Positions 4,872 through 12,174 of a stretch of DNA of 12,174 nt are shown here, in pieces; position 1 is the stretch's first letter, and each line of letters opens with the position of its first letter. The notes under the pieces were generated by a model. That model ran no database searches and had not been told where the DNA came from. It saw only the letters and a program-made list of their open reading frames with translations. The translations under genes were made by a program, and so were the position numbers. Source of the DNA: Veillonella sp. (GTDB lineage Bacteria; Bacillota; Negativicutes; Veillonellales; Veillonellaceae); NCBI RefSeq assembly GCF_019414865.1, contig NZ_DXLG01000045.1:1-12174 (forward strand), read 5' to 3'.

Positions 4872-6380
4872 CTAAATGTCCTTTACAATAGCATTTACCA
4901 AGCCATCAGTTGTATATACATCGCTGATGACAGCAGGTTTAAGACCTGCACTCATAGCTGTAGCGGCTGTGATAGGTCCGATGCAAGCAATCTTAGTATT
5001 GCCTAATAGTTTCAATGCATCATCGCCCAATAATTGGATTGTATTAGTTACTGTAGAGGAACTTGTAAACGTAATGTAGTCTACAGTACCTTCAGTCAAT
5101 GCATTGATTAATGCTTCTTGTTGAGATGTATCTTGTGTAGTTTCATATAAACGCAAGATATCTACATCTATATCGTGATGACGCAAGGAGCGTGGAATTA
5201 CATCGCGAGCTACTTTTGGTTGGATGAGCAATACAGAATCGCCTGCTTTTAGTTCTTCTTCAAGAGCCTCTACAGCGGATTCAGCTTTGTAGTCTACAGG
5301 AATAATATCTGGAACGATACCGTATTTTTGAAGTTCACGAGCTGTAGCGCAGCCGATTGCTGCTACTTTAGAGTTACCTAAAGCACGTGTATCCTTGCCT
5401 TCGTTATAAAGTGCATCGAAGAAGTAACGAACCCCTTCACCAGATGTGAATACGATGCATTGATATTGTTTTGTATTATTGATGATACGACGATCTTCAT
5501 CAAACAACTCCAATGGAGATGTTTTAATCGCTGCCGCTTCTACTACATTAGCACCTTGATCTGCTAATTTTTCGCGGAATGCACTAGCTTGGGAGCGAGC
5601 GCGTGTAACTACAATAGTTTTACCGAATAACGGTTTATTATCGAACCATTGTAATTTTTCACGAAGGTTAACTACATCGCCTACTACGATGATAGCTGGC
5701 GCTTTTAGTTGTGCCTTTTCTACGTCTTCTACTACATGTTCAAGGGTAGATACGAGAACTTCTTGAATCGTTTTTGTACCCCAACGAACAAGCGCTACTG
5801 GTGTAGAAGCTGGGCGTCCATGAGCCATCAATTTTTCTGCAATGGTAGGTAAATTGCCAACACCCATTACAAAGCAAAGTGTATCAACGGCTGTAGCAAG
5901 GCCTTCCCAATGAATGCCAGATACGGCTTTAGTTGGATCCTCATGACCGGTTACAACAGCAAAGGATGTAGCCATAGCGCGTTGTGTTACAGGAATACCT
6001 GCATAAGCAGGGGCTGCAATTGGAGATGTTACGCCTGGTACGAATTCAAATGGTACACCAGCTTCCCCAAGAGCCATAGCCTCTTCACCACCGCGACCGA
6101 ACACGAGTGGGTCGCCGCCTTTTAAGCGTGCAACGATTTTACCTTCTTTACCTTTTTGAACTAATAGCTCATTAATTTCCCATTGGTGCATTGTGTGATC
6201 TTTACATTGTTTACCAGCGTAAATCAACTCTGCATCTGGGCGAGCCCATTCTAACAAATGAGCATCTGCTAAATAGTCATATACAATTACATCTGCTTTT
6301 TCAATACATTCGCGACCTTTTACAGTAATGAGTTTAACATCGCCAGGGCCTGCACCGATTAGATATACCATACCTGTCAT
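4872..6380 (-). CDS. cobA-hemD: Fused uroporphyrinogen-III C-methyltransferase / uroporphyrinogen-III synthase
   Basis: A two-domain protein of 502 aa. Residues of about 4-245 are a SUMT (CobA/CysG-C) methyltransferase: G-A-G-P-G-D at 9-14, R-L-K-G-G-D-P-L-V-F-G-R-G-G-E-E at 85-100, and V-P-G-V-T-S near 114. It uses SAM to methylate uroporphyrinogen III at C2 and C7, giving precorrin-2. Residues of about 253-500 are a HemD domain that closes and inverts hydroxymethylbilane (G-K-T-I-V-V-T-R-A-R at its start, and the later F-T-S-G-E-G-V and T-F-T-S-S-S-T-V segments). The fusion joins the making and first methylation of uroporphyrinogen III and is known in several Firmicutes lineages. ATG at 6380 overlaps the hemC stop by 4 nt (ATGA), with GGAAGGA 8 nt upstream; an alternative ATG at 6371 is less well placed. 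The output is precorrin-2 for siroheme and cobalamin. Confidence 0.95.
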   Translation of the reverse strand: MTGMVYLIGAGPGDVKLITVKGRECIEKADVIVYDYLADAHLLEWARPDAELIYAGKQCKDHTMHQWEINELLVQKGKEGKIVARLKGGDPLVFGRGGEEAMALGEAGVPFEFVPGVTSPIAAPAYAGIPVTQRAMATSFAVVTGHEDPTKAVSGIHWEGLATAVDTLCFVMGVGNLPTIAEKLMAHGRPASTPVALVRWGTKTIQEVLVSTLEHVVEDVEKAQLKAPAIIVVGDVVNLREKLQWFDNKPLFGKTIVVTRARSQASAFREKLADQGANVVEAAAIKTSPLELFDEDRRIINNTKQYQCIVFTSGEGVRYFFDALYNEGKDTRALGNSKVAAIGCATARELQKYGIVPDIIPVDYKAESAVEALEEELKAGDSVLLIQPKVARDVIPRSLRHHDIDVDILRLYETTQDTSQQEALINALTEGTVDYITFTSSSTVTNTIQLLGDDALKLLGNTKIACIGPITAATAMSAGLKPAVISDVYTTDGLVNAIVKDI

Positions 6381-7315
6381 TTTATGATTCCTTCCTCTAT
6401 GAGAGCATCCACAATATGTTTGCCCCCTTCTTCATATAAGGCTTTCGCAAGATTTTTACCAAGAATTTCAGCTTTTTTTGCTGGGCCAGAAATTTCTCCT
6501 TCGTATACCGTTTTACCGTCGAGGGAGGCAATCATGGCCTTTAAGGTCAATTGACCTTTATTAATAGTACCATGTACCCCCATAGGCACTTGGCAACCAC
6601 CATTTAACTGACGCAAGAAGCCGCGTTCCCCTTCAACAGCATAGCGTGTAGCTTCGTCGTTAATAGGAGCTAGCATTTCAAGCATTTCCGTATCGTCAGC
6701 ACGACACTCGATAGCAAGTGCCCCTTGACCAACAGCAGGAATCATTTCATCGGCTTTAAATACTTGGGTAATTTGATCATCTAAGCCCAACCGTTTAAGA
6801 CCGGCTTGTGCCAAGATTACGCCATCTAGTTTTTCTGTTTCAATCTTGCTCAAACGAGTTTGTACATTACCGCGGATAACCTCGACCTTAAGGTCAGGAC
6901 GGACATGTAATAATTGCGCTTGACGACGCAAGCTACTTGTACCGACGCGAGCACCTTGAGGCAATTTATCTAATGTTTTATACACGGGGCTCACAAGCGC
7001 ATCGTAAGGCACTTCACGAGCAGAGATAGCACCAAGAGTTAGCCCTTCCGGCAACTCTGTAGGCATATCTTTCAAGCTATGTACGGCGATATCAATGTCG
7101 CCTTTATGCATGGCCTCTTCTAGCTCAGCAGTAAATAAACCTTTACCACCAACTTGAGCCAGTGGTTTTTCCAAGATACGGTCTCCTTTTGTATTAAAGT
7201 GAACTAGCTCGACCGTAATGTTTGGGTACAGACGTTGTAACTCTGCACTAATATGTTCAGCCTGCCATAGGGCAAGGGCACTTTTTCGCGTGCCGATTCG
7301 AATATGGTCTCTCAT
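6377..7315 (-). CDS. hemC: Hydroxymethylbilane synthase (porphobilinogen deaminase)
   Basis: Polymerises four porphobilinogens into hydroxymethylbilane. Family marks: I-G-T-R-K-S-A-L-A-L-W-Q at 7-18, V-G-G-K-G-L-F at 55-61, H-S-L-K-D-M-P-T with catalytic-type Asp83, R-V-G-T-S-S-L-R-R at 123-131, P-A-V-G-Q-G-A-L at 193-200, and the dipyrromethane-cofactor cysteine C241 in L-N-G-G-C-Q-V-P. The length with the start chosen here is 312 aa, typical for the family. The frame stays open upstream to a TTG at 7336 inside hemA. I prefer ATG at 7315: it lies 4 nt after the hemA TAA and has GAAGG 8 nt before it, the sequence formed by the end of hemA. Its stop overlaps the next start by 4 nt, so translation is probably coupled on both sides. 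Confidence 0.96.
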   Translation of the reverse strand: MRDHIRIGTRKSALALWQAEHISAELQRLYPNITVELVHFNTKGDRILEKPLAQVGGKGLFTAELEEAMHKGDIDIAVHSLKDMPTELPEGLTLGAISAREVPYDALVSPVYKTLDKLPQGARVGTSSLRRQAQLLHVRPDLKVEVIRGNVQTRLSKIETEKLDGVILAQAGLKRLGLDDQITQVFKADEMIPAVGQGALAIECRADDTEMLEMLAPINDEATRYAVEGERGFLRQLNGGCQVPMGVHGTINKGQLTLKAMIASLDGKTVYEGEISGPAKKAEILGKNLAKALYEEGGKHIVDALIEEGIIK

Positions 7316-7319
7316 GGCC

Positions 7320-8591
7320 TTAGCCTTCTTTCTCAAGATTAAACATATCTTTGAATAAATCCCAGTACAAACCTTCTTCCTCTGTACCAGCGATTTCGTT
7401 AAAGTGAATCATCGGTTCACGCAACATTTTGCGGATGATCATGCGACTCATAGAGTCCATAATGCGACGCTCCTTATCTGAAATATCAGGCAATTTCGCT
7501 AATGCGCGATGTAACTCACGACGGCGAATGCGTTCTGCTTTTTCTGTGAGCAATGCCATCATAGGACGCACCGTTAAATAACTCAATTTATCTAATAACT
7601 CTTCAATAGCATCGTGAATGATTGGTTCCGCATGACGAGCTTCCTCTTCGCGCTGTGCCTTATTCTCTTCGACTACACTTTCAAGAGAGTCGATATTAAA
7701 TAGGTAAATACCTTCCATATCTGCTACGCCGGGATCGATATCGCGTGGTACCGCAATATCAATCATAACGATTGGCTCACCTTTGCGAAGGGAGGTAATT
7801 TTCTTTGCTTCACGCTCAGTAATAATATAGTGCGGCGCCCCTGTAGATGTAATGAGGATATCCGCATCTTTAGCGTAATCTACAAAGTGATCTAGCTTAA
7901 CAGCTTTACCATTAAATCGCTCAGCTAAAGCCTCTGCCTTGGTAAAGGTTCTATTAGATACGAAAATCGTTTTTACGCCCTTTGCTTGTAGGTGCGTTGC
8001 GGTCAACTCGCTCATTGTACCAGCACCTAAGATGAGTACCGTCGCCTCAGATAATGGTTTATCTAGGCTGTCCTCCGCAAGGTTAACAGCAGTGTAGCTA
8101 ACGGATACAGGCGTATTAGCAATACCTGTGTTCGTCCGTACCTTTTTACCAACACTAATAGCGCGTTGAAATAAGATATTAAAAATTGTGCCTGTACAAC
8201 CTGCGCTATAAGCCTGAATATAAGCCCCTTTTAATTGGCTCAAAATTTGACCTTCCCCCAATACAAGGGAATCAAGACTTGCAGATACACGGAATAGATG
8301 TTCAATGCAATCGCGCTCTTCATAGAAGAAAAACGCATCTTCATCGATGTGGTCGGCACCTTTTAAATCCTTTAACACGGCCAACATATATTCTTTAGGG
8401 AACTCTACACCTTCTAAGGCCGCATAGATTTCAGTTCTATTGCATGTAGACAAAATAACGCATTCTGCTACACAGTCGAATTCATAGAGGCGGTTCAATG
8501 CTGAAGCGACCTCGTCCTTATCAAACGAGAAACGTTCACGCACCGCAACAGCAGCACTTCTATGATTTAGACCTAATACCACTAATTTCAT
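7320..8591 (-). CDS. hemA: Glutamyl-tRNA reductase
   Basis: NADPH-dependent reduction of glutamyl-tRNA(Glu) to glutamate-1-semialdehyde, the first step of the C5 route. Seen here: G-L-N-H-R-S-A at 7-13, the active-site cysteine C50 in S-T-C-N-R-T-E, L-G-E-G-Q-I-L near 111-117, an NADPH domain with L-G-A-G-T-M at 188-193, V-S-N-R-T, and a C-terminal helical dimerisation domain with many Arg/Glu (about 315-410). The length is 423 aa. ATG at 8591 is chosen because GAGGAG lies 10 nt upstream and it gives the usual M-K-L-V-V-L-G-L-N-H start; an in-frame TTG at 8597, 4 nt after the site, is possible and adds two residues. It overlaps the end of the siroheme-type gene by 32 nt. HemA is usually the flux-controlling enzyme, often feedback-regulated by haem; no regulatory element is visible here. 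Confidence 0.96.
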   Translation of the reverse strand: MKLVVLGLNHRSAAVAVRERFSFDKDEVASALNRLYEFDCVAECVILSTCNRTEIYAALEGVEFPKEYMLAVLKDLKGADHIDEDAFFFYEERDCIEHLFRVSASLDSLVLGEGQILSQLKGAYIQAYSAGCTGTIFNILFQRAISVGKKVRTNTGIANTPVSVSYTAVNLAEDSLDKPLSEATVLILGAGTMSELTATHLQAKGVKTIFVSNRTFTKAEALAERFNGKAVKLDHFVDYAKDADILITSTGAPHYIITEREAKKITSLRKGEPIVMIDIAVPRDIDPGVADMEGIYLFNIDSLESVVEENKAQREEEARHAEPIIHDAIEELLDKLSYLTVRPMMALLTEKAERIRRRELHRALAKLPDISDKERRIMDSMSRMIIRKMLREPMIHFNEIAGTEEEGLYWDLFKDMFNLEKEG

Positions 8592-9207
8592 GGTCAAGTT
8601 TCTCCTCTATAGTCATCCACTCTCCCTTGAGAATGGCTTCAAATGTTTCTACAGTCAGATGGTTTCGCCAAAATTTCTGTCGAGCCTCTGGAGTAGGAAG
8701 TAGTAACTTTACTTCTTCTCTAAATATTTTAAGTCTAGGCATAGCCTTTTGCAACTGACCATAACGATTCATCATATCTTGCCTTATGAGGCGATTGATA
8801 CGAGGCCCTACGTTATTAGCGCTAATAGCAATATGAAGATCGCCTAGTTCAAGGGATGAAGGCACAGTAAATCTGCACGCTCTAGGGTCATCACTTCGAT
8901 TAGTCCAAACGCGGTGTTTTTTCCCCATATCATATAACGTATCGTTTAATTCGCCATTATCTGTGCAGATAAAGAACAAACTGCTCGTTATAATGTGGTG
9001 TTCATCGTCCATTGTGAAAGCACGGTCGTACCAGGTGATACGATTATCCTTTGACCATTGGCAAATCCTATCTGTTACAGTGGGAGCAATTACGACAATG
9101 TTGCACGGCTCATCAATAAAGAGCTGCATTCGTCGCTCTGCCACCTCTCCGCCGCCTACGAATAGGATTGTATCTTCTGTTGTAGATTGAAATGTTATGG
9201 ATACCAT
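8560..9207 (-). CDS. Precorrin-2 dehydrogenase / sirohydrochlorin ferrochelatase family protein
   Basis: Resembles SirC/Met8p and the N-terminal part of CysG: NAD-dependent oxidation of precorrin-2 to sirohydrochlorin, with or without iron insertion. Seen here: nucleotide-binding F-V-G-G-G-E-V-A-E-R-R at 16-26; C-T-D-N-G-E-L-N at 81-88 (matching the family's A-T-D-D-x-x-L-N); N-R-S-D-D-P at 103-108 with candidate catalytic Asp106/107; F-T-V-P-S-S at 113-118; and a C-terminal helical part. The length of 215 aa matches stand-alone members. The loop that normally reads S-[ST]-G-G-x-S-P is S-A-N-N-V-G-P here (129-135), so chelatase or phosphate-binding features may differ. The start is ATG at 9207 with AGGA 5 nt upstream. 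It is first in the tetrapyrrole operon, 57 nt after ylmH, overlaps hemA, and directly follows a terminator. Confidence 0.88.
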   Translation of the reverse strand: MVSITFQSTTEDTILFVGGGEVAERRMQLFIDEPCNIVVIAPTVTDRICQWSKDNRITWYDRAFTMDDEHHIITSSLFFICTDNGELNDTLYDMGKKHRVWTNRSDDPRACRFTVPSSLELGDLHIAISANNVGPRINRLIRQDMMNRYGQLQKAMPRLKIFREEVKLLLPTPEARQKFWRNHLTVETFEAILKGEWMTIEEKLDHEISGIRSKS

Positions 9208-9225
9208 GGTTGTCCTACTATATGT

Positions 9226-9257
9226 AAAAAAATCGGCTTGATGGTCAAGCCGATTTT
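9226..9257 (-). terminator. Strong intrinsic terminator after ylmH
   Basis: On the minus strand a perfect 13-bp stem, AAAATCGGCTTGA (9257-9245) with TCAAGCCGATTTT (9241-9229), closes a CCA loop; the descending arm runs into seven T in a row (9232-9226). It begins 7 nt after the ylmH stop and ends 18 nt before the next start codon. It separates the division-associated cluster from the tetrapyrrole operon. With A-tracts on the other side it may work weakly for the plus strand as well. Confidence 0.9.
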
Positions 9258-9264
9258 CAATTGC

Positions 9265-10050
9265 CTACATGAATCGTTTCAGATATACGCCGATACGCCC
9301 CTTACGAGATGTACCTGTAATGGCTTCTACCTTCATTCGGCCACGACCACGCATAGAGATCACATCCCCTTCTTTAACTTCTTGGGATGCCCCCTTAGCT
9401 GGTTGCCAGTTTACTTGCAATAATCCTGCATTTATAGCGCTTACCAATTTAGTACGAGACACGCTAAAACCAGAACTTGCCACCGAATCTAAGCGCAATG
9501 AAGCAACTGTAGTGCGGACTTCTTTAATTTTTTCTTCTTTTGGTGCAATATCTGATAGGTCAATAGCCTCTACAGATACGGAAACCATAGCAATTTTTGT
9601 GAAGTTTTGAATCACGAAGTCTGCTATGCTTTCATCCACCAAAATTTGAGCGCCCCCTTGTTGAACGATAACGTCCCCAAATTTGGAGCGATCAATGCCG
9701 AGCCCCATCAAGGAACCAAGCACATCGCGATGGGTAAGCAATCGGAACCGTGGGTCCCAATTTACCTTAAGGGCGCGAATACCCATATCCACAGTACCAT
9801 TAAAGTCGCTATCTACAAAGGCGATGCGGATACGTTCCGCCCCTTCATAGCCACCGTCTGTCTTAACGATAAGCTGTGGGTAGTTAGCCTTGATTGCGTC
9901 TGCAATGACAAGGCCTGCAGGGCTCGTAAAGTCCGCCACGCGATAAGGGCGACCTTTTACAACCTGCTCAGCCAAGTCTAGCATACGGCGAGCTTCCTCA
10001 CCACTGCCACTGGCTTCAAAATATCGTATTAATTTACTAGTATCTGCCAA
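9265..10050 (-). CDS. ylmH: YlmH-family S4-domain RNA-binding protein
   Basis: A 261-aa protein of the YlmH family, which binds RNA and, from work on the family, is linked to ribosome quality control and cell division loci. Seen here: N-terminal domain with R-I-R-I-A-F near 73-78; the family hallmark L-T-H-R-D-V-L-G-S-L-M-G-L-G-I at 105-119; and an S4 domain at about 185-245 (L-D-S-V-A-S-S-G-F-S-V-S-R-T-K, then G-D-V-I-S-M-R-G-R-G). The start is a TTG at 10050 with GGGGA about 7 nt upstream, located inside the proC 3' end; only 2 nt separate the two genes, so translation is probably coupled. No better in-frame start exists before the conserved N-terminus. It is last in the yggS-sepF-proC-ylmH group and followed by a terminator. 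Confidence 0.92.
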   Translation of the reverse strand: MADTSKLIRYFEASGSGEEARRMLDLAEQVVKGRPYRVADFTSPAGLVIADAIKANYPQLIVKTDGGYEGAERIRIAFVDSDFNGTVDMGIRALKVNWDPRFRLLTHRDVLGSLMGLGIDRSKFGDVIVQQGGAQILVDESIADFVIQNFTKIAMVSVSVEAIDLSDIAPKEEKIKEVRTTVASLRLDSVASSGFSVSRTKLVSAINAGLLQVNWQPAKGASQEVKEGDVISMRGRGRMKVEAITGTSRKGRIGVYLKRFM

Positions 10051-10052
10051 AA

Positions 10053-10847
10053 TTATTTCCCCAATTCATTCGACCGAGCAAGACATGCTACTACGCCGTC
10101 TTGGAGAGCACTGCGAAGTCCACCTTTTTCCATGGCACCAATACCGGCAATGGTCGTGCCACCTGGACTTGTTACTTGATCTCGTAGTACTGCTGGATGA
10201 TTGCCACTTTCAAGAGCCATCTTACCAGCACCATACATCGTTTGAGCTGCTGCCTTGATTGCCAAGTGACGAGGCAATCCAATGCGAACGCCCGCATCAG
10301 CTAAAGCATCAAGAATGACGAACATATAGCCAGGACCTGCACCAGATAGTGCGCCTAAGCGATCTAAATCAGCTTCACTTACCACGGCCACTTCGCCGAC
10401 AGCCTCAAACAAGGCTTGCACAGCGCGACCTAAGTCTGTATGTACATCATCCCCAGCAAGAGCCGTCATACCTGCACCGATAGAAGCCGGTGTATTTGGC
10501 ATAGCTCTAAACCAGTTAGCTTGTGGAATCGCTGCATCTAGAGTATCTAAGGTAATACCTGCAGCAACGGAAATCATAACAGTCCCATAAGGTACTTCTT
10601 TTAACGTCTCTAATACAGATGGTAACACTTGTGGTTTTACGGCCAACAAAATGGTATTGTACTCATTTACATCAGGCAATGTAGTAAAACCTACTACACC
10701 GAGCTCCTCAGTTAGAGCCTTACATTGTTCTTCACGACGCACGAGAATGTGTGTATCACTTGCTTTCAACACGCCATGCTGTAATGCACCGCGCAATAGA
10801 GCGCCACCCATTGAGCCAACGCCTATACATAGGGTTTTACCTAACAT
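10053..10847 (-). CDS. proC: Pyrroline-5-carboxylate reductase
   Basis: Final step of proline synthesis: NAD(P)H reduction of 1-pyrroline-5-carboxylate. Seen here: Rossmann motif I-G-V-G-S-M-G-G-A-L at 8-17; A-V-K-P-Q at 69-73; R-A-M-P-N-T-P at 114-120; the catalytic-domain L-S-G-A-G-P-G-Y at 167-174; and the family signature D-Q-V-T-S-P-G-G-T-T at 223-232. The length is 264 aa, normal. ATG at 10847 is preferred because GGTGGTGA, close to the consensus GGAGGTGA, ends 5 nt before it; an in-frame ATG at 10862 has no visible ribosome site and would add five residues not typical of the family. It lies 26 nt after sepF and 2 nt before ylmH. Its presence between sepF and ylmH is a common arrangement in Firmicutes. 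Confidence 0.96.
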   Translation of the reverse strand: MLGKTLCIGVGSMGGALLRGALQHGVLKASDTHILVRREEQCKALTEELGVVGFTTLPDVNEYNTILLAVKPQVLPSVLETLKEVPYGTVMISVAAGITLDTLDAAIPQANWFRAMPNTPASIGAGMTALAGDDVHTDLGRAVQALFEAVGEVAVVSEADLDRLGALSGAGPGYMFVILDALADAGVRIGLPRHLAIKAAAQTMYGAGKMALESGNHPAVLRDQVTSPGGTTIAGIGAMEKGGLRSALQDGVVACLARSNELGK

Positions 10848-10873
10848 CGTTGTCACCACCATTTATAGAGAAA

Positions 10874-11371
10874 TTATTTATTGTCCCAAGTGTATTCGTT
10901 TTGCTCAGTTTTGTTGCTGTCATTATCAGAATAATCAATGGAAATGTTTACAGGTACACACATGAAAATGTCTTTACCTACTTTTTCCAATTTGCCATCC
11001 AATGCAAAAGTCGCACCAGATACGAAGTCCACAATACGAGCTGCTTCATGAGGATCTGTATTTTCAAAGTTAATCAATACAGGACGCATGTCGCGCAATT
11101 GATGTGTAATATTTTCAGAGTCTTCAAATACTTTTGGTTCAATTACAACTACTTTCATAGCTGTTGGACGTTGTGTCATCGTAGATTGGCCTCCTACCTT
11201 GCGTGGATGAAATTCAGATGCGCCGGATACTGGAGCTACTGGAGCTACTGGTGTAGGTTCCGCTTCATATTCCTCTTCATCTTCATAGTCATAATCATCA
11301 TATTCATAGTCATCATCATTTTTGCCTAAGAATAAGTTTTTTGCTTTGTCTAAATAATCTCCCAATGCCAT
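10874..11371 (-). CDS. sepF: Cell division protein SepF
   Basis: A cytoplasmic, membrane-associated FtsZ-binding protein that anchors or bundles the Z-ring. Seen here: an N-terminal amphipathic helix (M-A-L-G-D-Y-L-D-K-A-K-N-L-F-L-G) suited to membrane binding; a very acidic linker at 19-38 (Asp, Glu, Tyr only, apart from one Ala); a short Ala-Pro-Val repeat at 41-48; and the conserved core at about 72-146 with V-L-I-N-F-E-N, D-F-V-S-G-A-T-F-A-L-D-G, and K-V-G-K-D-I-F. The C-terminus after 147 is polar and rich in Asn and Asp. The length of 165 aa is usual. The start is ATG at 11371 with AGGAGG 8 nt upstream. It lies 51 nt after yggS and 26 nt before proC. Confidence 0.95.
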   Translation of the reverse strand: MALGDYLDKAKNLFLGKNDDDYEYDDYDYEDEEEYEAEPTPVAPVAPVSGASEFHPRKVGGQSTMTQRPTAMKVVVIEPKVFEDSENITHQLRDMRPVLINFENTDPHEAARIVDFVSGATFALDGKLEKVGKDIFMCVPVNISIDYSDNDSNKTEQNEYTWDNK

Positions 11372-11422
11372 TTGGATTTCCTCCTAATACTTAACGCTAT
11401 CGATTATCAGGCAACCCGAGCC

Positions 11423-12109
11423 TTAATCATACACACGTTCCCCAAAAATTGCTGTGCCTACACGAACGATGTTAGCCCCTTCTTCCAAAGCGACTTCAAA
11501 GTCGTGAGTCATCCCCATAGATAAATATTGAATCTGCCCCTCTTCAAAGTAGCCCTTCATATCCTCATACAAGGCATTTGCTACGCGGAAGATTGGACGT
11601 GCTTCCTCTGGATCGTCGAAAAATGGCGCCATACACATCAAGCCCCGTACACGTACATGAGGCAATGTCTTTGCATAGTCTCGAATATCAGGAAACTCCT
11701 CTACGGACATACCCGTTTTGGAGGCTTCTCGAGCTACATTGACTTGCAATAATACGTCTTGCACCTTGTCGTGCTTTGTAGCGACCTTTTCGATTTCATC
11801 TAGTAATTTACGGCTGTCTACAGAATGAATTAAATCAAACATAGGCACCGCTTGACGCACCTTGTTGACCTGTAAATGACCAATCAAGTGCCATGTTAAC
11901 TGTGGACCTTTATAGGTAAGCTGTTTTTCTTTAGCCTCTTGTACTCGATTTTCCCCCACATGAGTCACACCGAGACGAGCCACCTCTTCCACCGCCGATA
12001 CAGGGTGGTTCTTAGTAACAGCTACCAATAGTGCTGTATCTACGCGACCAACGCGCGCCATAGCATCTGCCATGCGCTGCTGTATTGCGTGTAGGGATTC
12101 TTCAATCAT
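11423..12109 (-). CDS. yggS: YggS-family pyridoxal-phosphate homeostasis protein
   Basis: A PLP-binding single-domain TIM-barrel protein (alanine-racemase N-terminal fold) that in studied bacteria maintains vitamin B6 and amino-acid balance and has no known catalytic activity. Seen here: the PLP lysine K33 in V-A-V-T-K-N; G-E-N-R-V-Q-E-A near 53-60; H-L-I-G-H-L-Q-V-N-K; S-V-D-S; M-G-M-T-H-D-F near 198-204; and the terminal V-R-V-G-T-A-I-F-G. The length of 228 aa is usual. I prefer ATG at 12109 because AGGGGG lies 5 nt upstream; an ATG at 12142 has no ribosome site. It is first in the sepF-proC-ylmH group. A possible TATAAT lies at the very right edge (12173-12168), but its -35 region is outside the window. 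Confidence 0.94.
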   Translation of the reverse strand: MIEESLHAIQQRMADAMARVGRVDTALLVAVTKNHPVSAVEEVARLGVTHVGENRVQEAKEKQLTYKGPQLTWHLIGHLQVNKVRQAVPMFDLIHSVDSRKLLDEIEKVATKHDKVQDVLLQVNVAREASKTGMSVEEFPDIRDYAKTLPHVRVRGLMCMAPFFDDPEEARPIFRVANALYEDMKGYFEEGQIQYLSMGMTHDFEVALEEGANIVRVGTAIFGERVYD

Positions 12110-12174
12110 GTGATCCCCCTTCAATCTATATTTAAAAATCATAAAATATATTTGTATAGACTATTCTATTATAT

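Noticed and set aside
11225..11260. Short tandem repeat GGAGCTACT in sepF
   Set aside because: It encodes the Ala-Pro-Val repeat of the SepF linker; ordinary low-complexity coding sequence.
10751..11329. Long plus-strand open frame of about 190 codons opposite sepF and the proC start
   Set aside because: Its end is a run of Ile, Phe and Val codons produced by the antisense of SepF's acidic Asp/Glu/Tyr linker; no ribosome site or recognisable domain.

Overview
Every gene I can support in this 12.2-kb window lies on the minus strand, so transcription runs from high to low coordinates. The order yggS-sepF-proC-ylmH followed by precorrin-2 dehydrogenase-hemA-hemC-cobA/hemD-hemB-hemL, the moderate G+C of these genes, the use of C5-pathway tetrapyrrole genes and the fused uroporphyrinogen methyltransferase/synthase point to an anaerobic Firmicutes-type organism. 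The best guess is Negativicutes, probably Veillonella or a close relative. That assignment rests on recognising gene content, not on a database match.

Right block (about 12110-9265): yggS (PLP homeostasis), sepF (FtsZ-associated division protein), proC (proline synthesis) and ylmH (S4 RNA-binding protein) form the familiar division-associated cluster. It ends in a strong intrinsic terminator (9226-9257).

Middle block (9207-2574): a tightly packed tetrapyrrole operon. In transcription order it encodes a precorrin-2 dehydrogenase/siroheme-type protein, HemA, HemC, a CobA-HemD fusion, HemB and HemL. Gaps are 9 nt or less, or the genes overlap. Together they convert glutamyl-tRNA to ALA (HemA, HemL), ALA to porphobilinogen (HemB), then to hydroxymethylbilane (HemC), uroporphyrinogen III (HemD) and precorrin-2 (CobA), with oxidation to sirohydrochlorin. 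No hemE or later protoporphyrin gene is present, so the operon as seen feeds siroheme/cobalamin, or a siroheme-derived haem route.

Left of hemL, three tandem 23-bp repeats (2525-2593), each with an AGTG-N3-CACT dyad, sit directly upstream of an XRE-type regulator gene (2020-2481). The third copy encodes the last residues of HemL. This repeat-plus-regulator unit is the strongest candidate here for undescribed regulation. A 14-bp-stem, 35-nt-loop hairpin (1893-1955) follows the regulator.

Left accessory block (1-1830) is clearly more AT-rich than the rest and holds unrecognised small membrane proteins: a 142-aa protein with its own good promoter, a 38-aa hydrophobic peptide, and 128-aa and 138-aa proteins, all with one N-terminal membrane segment or, for the 38-aa peptide, nothing else. 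The 142- and 138-aa proteins seem to share a C-terminal pattern around a Gly-Trp-x-x-Ile motif. Several dyads lie between these genes. The block looks horizontally acquired or fast-evolving, and its function is unknown.
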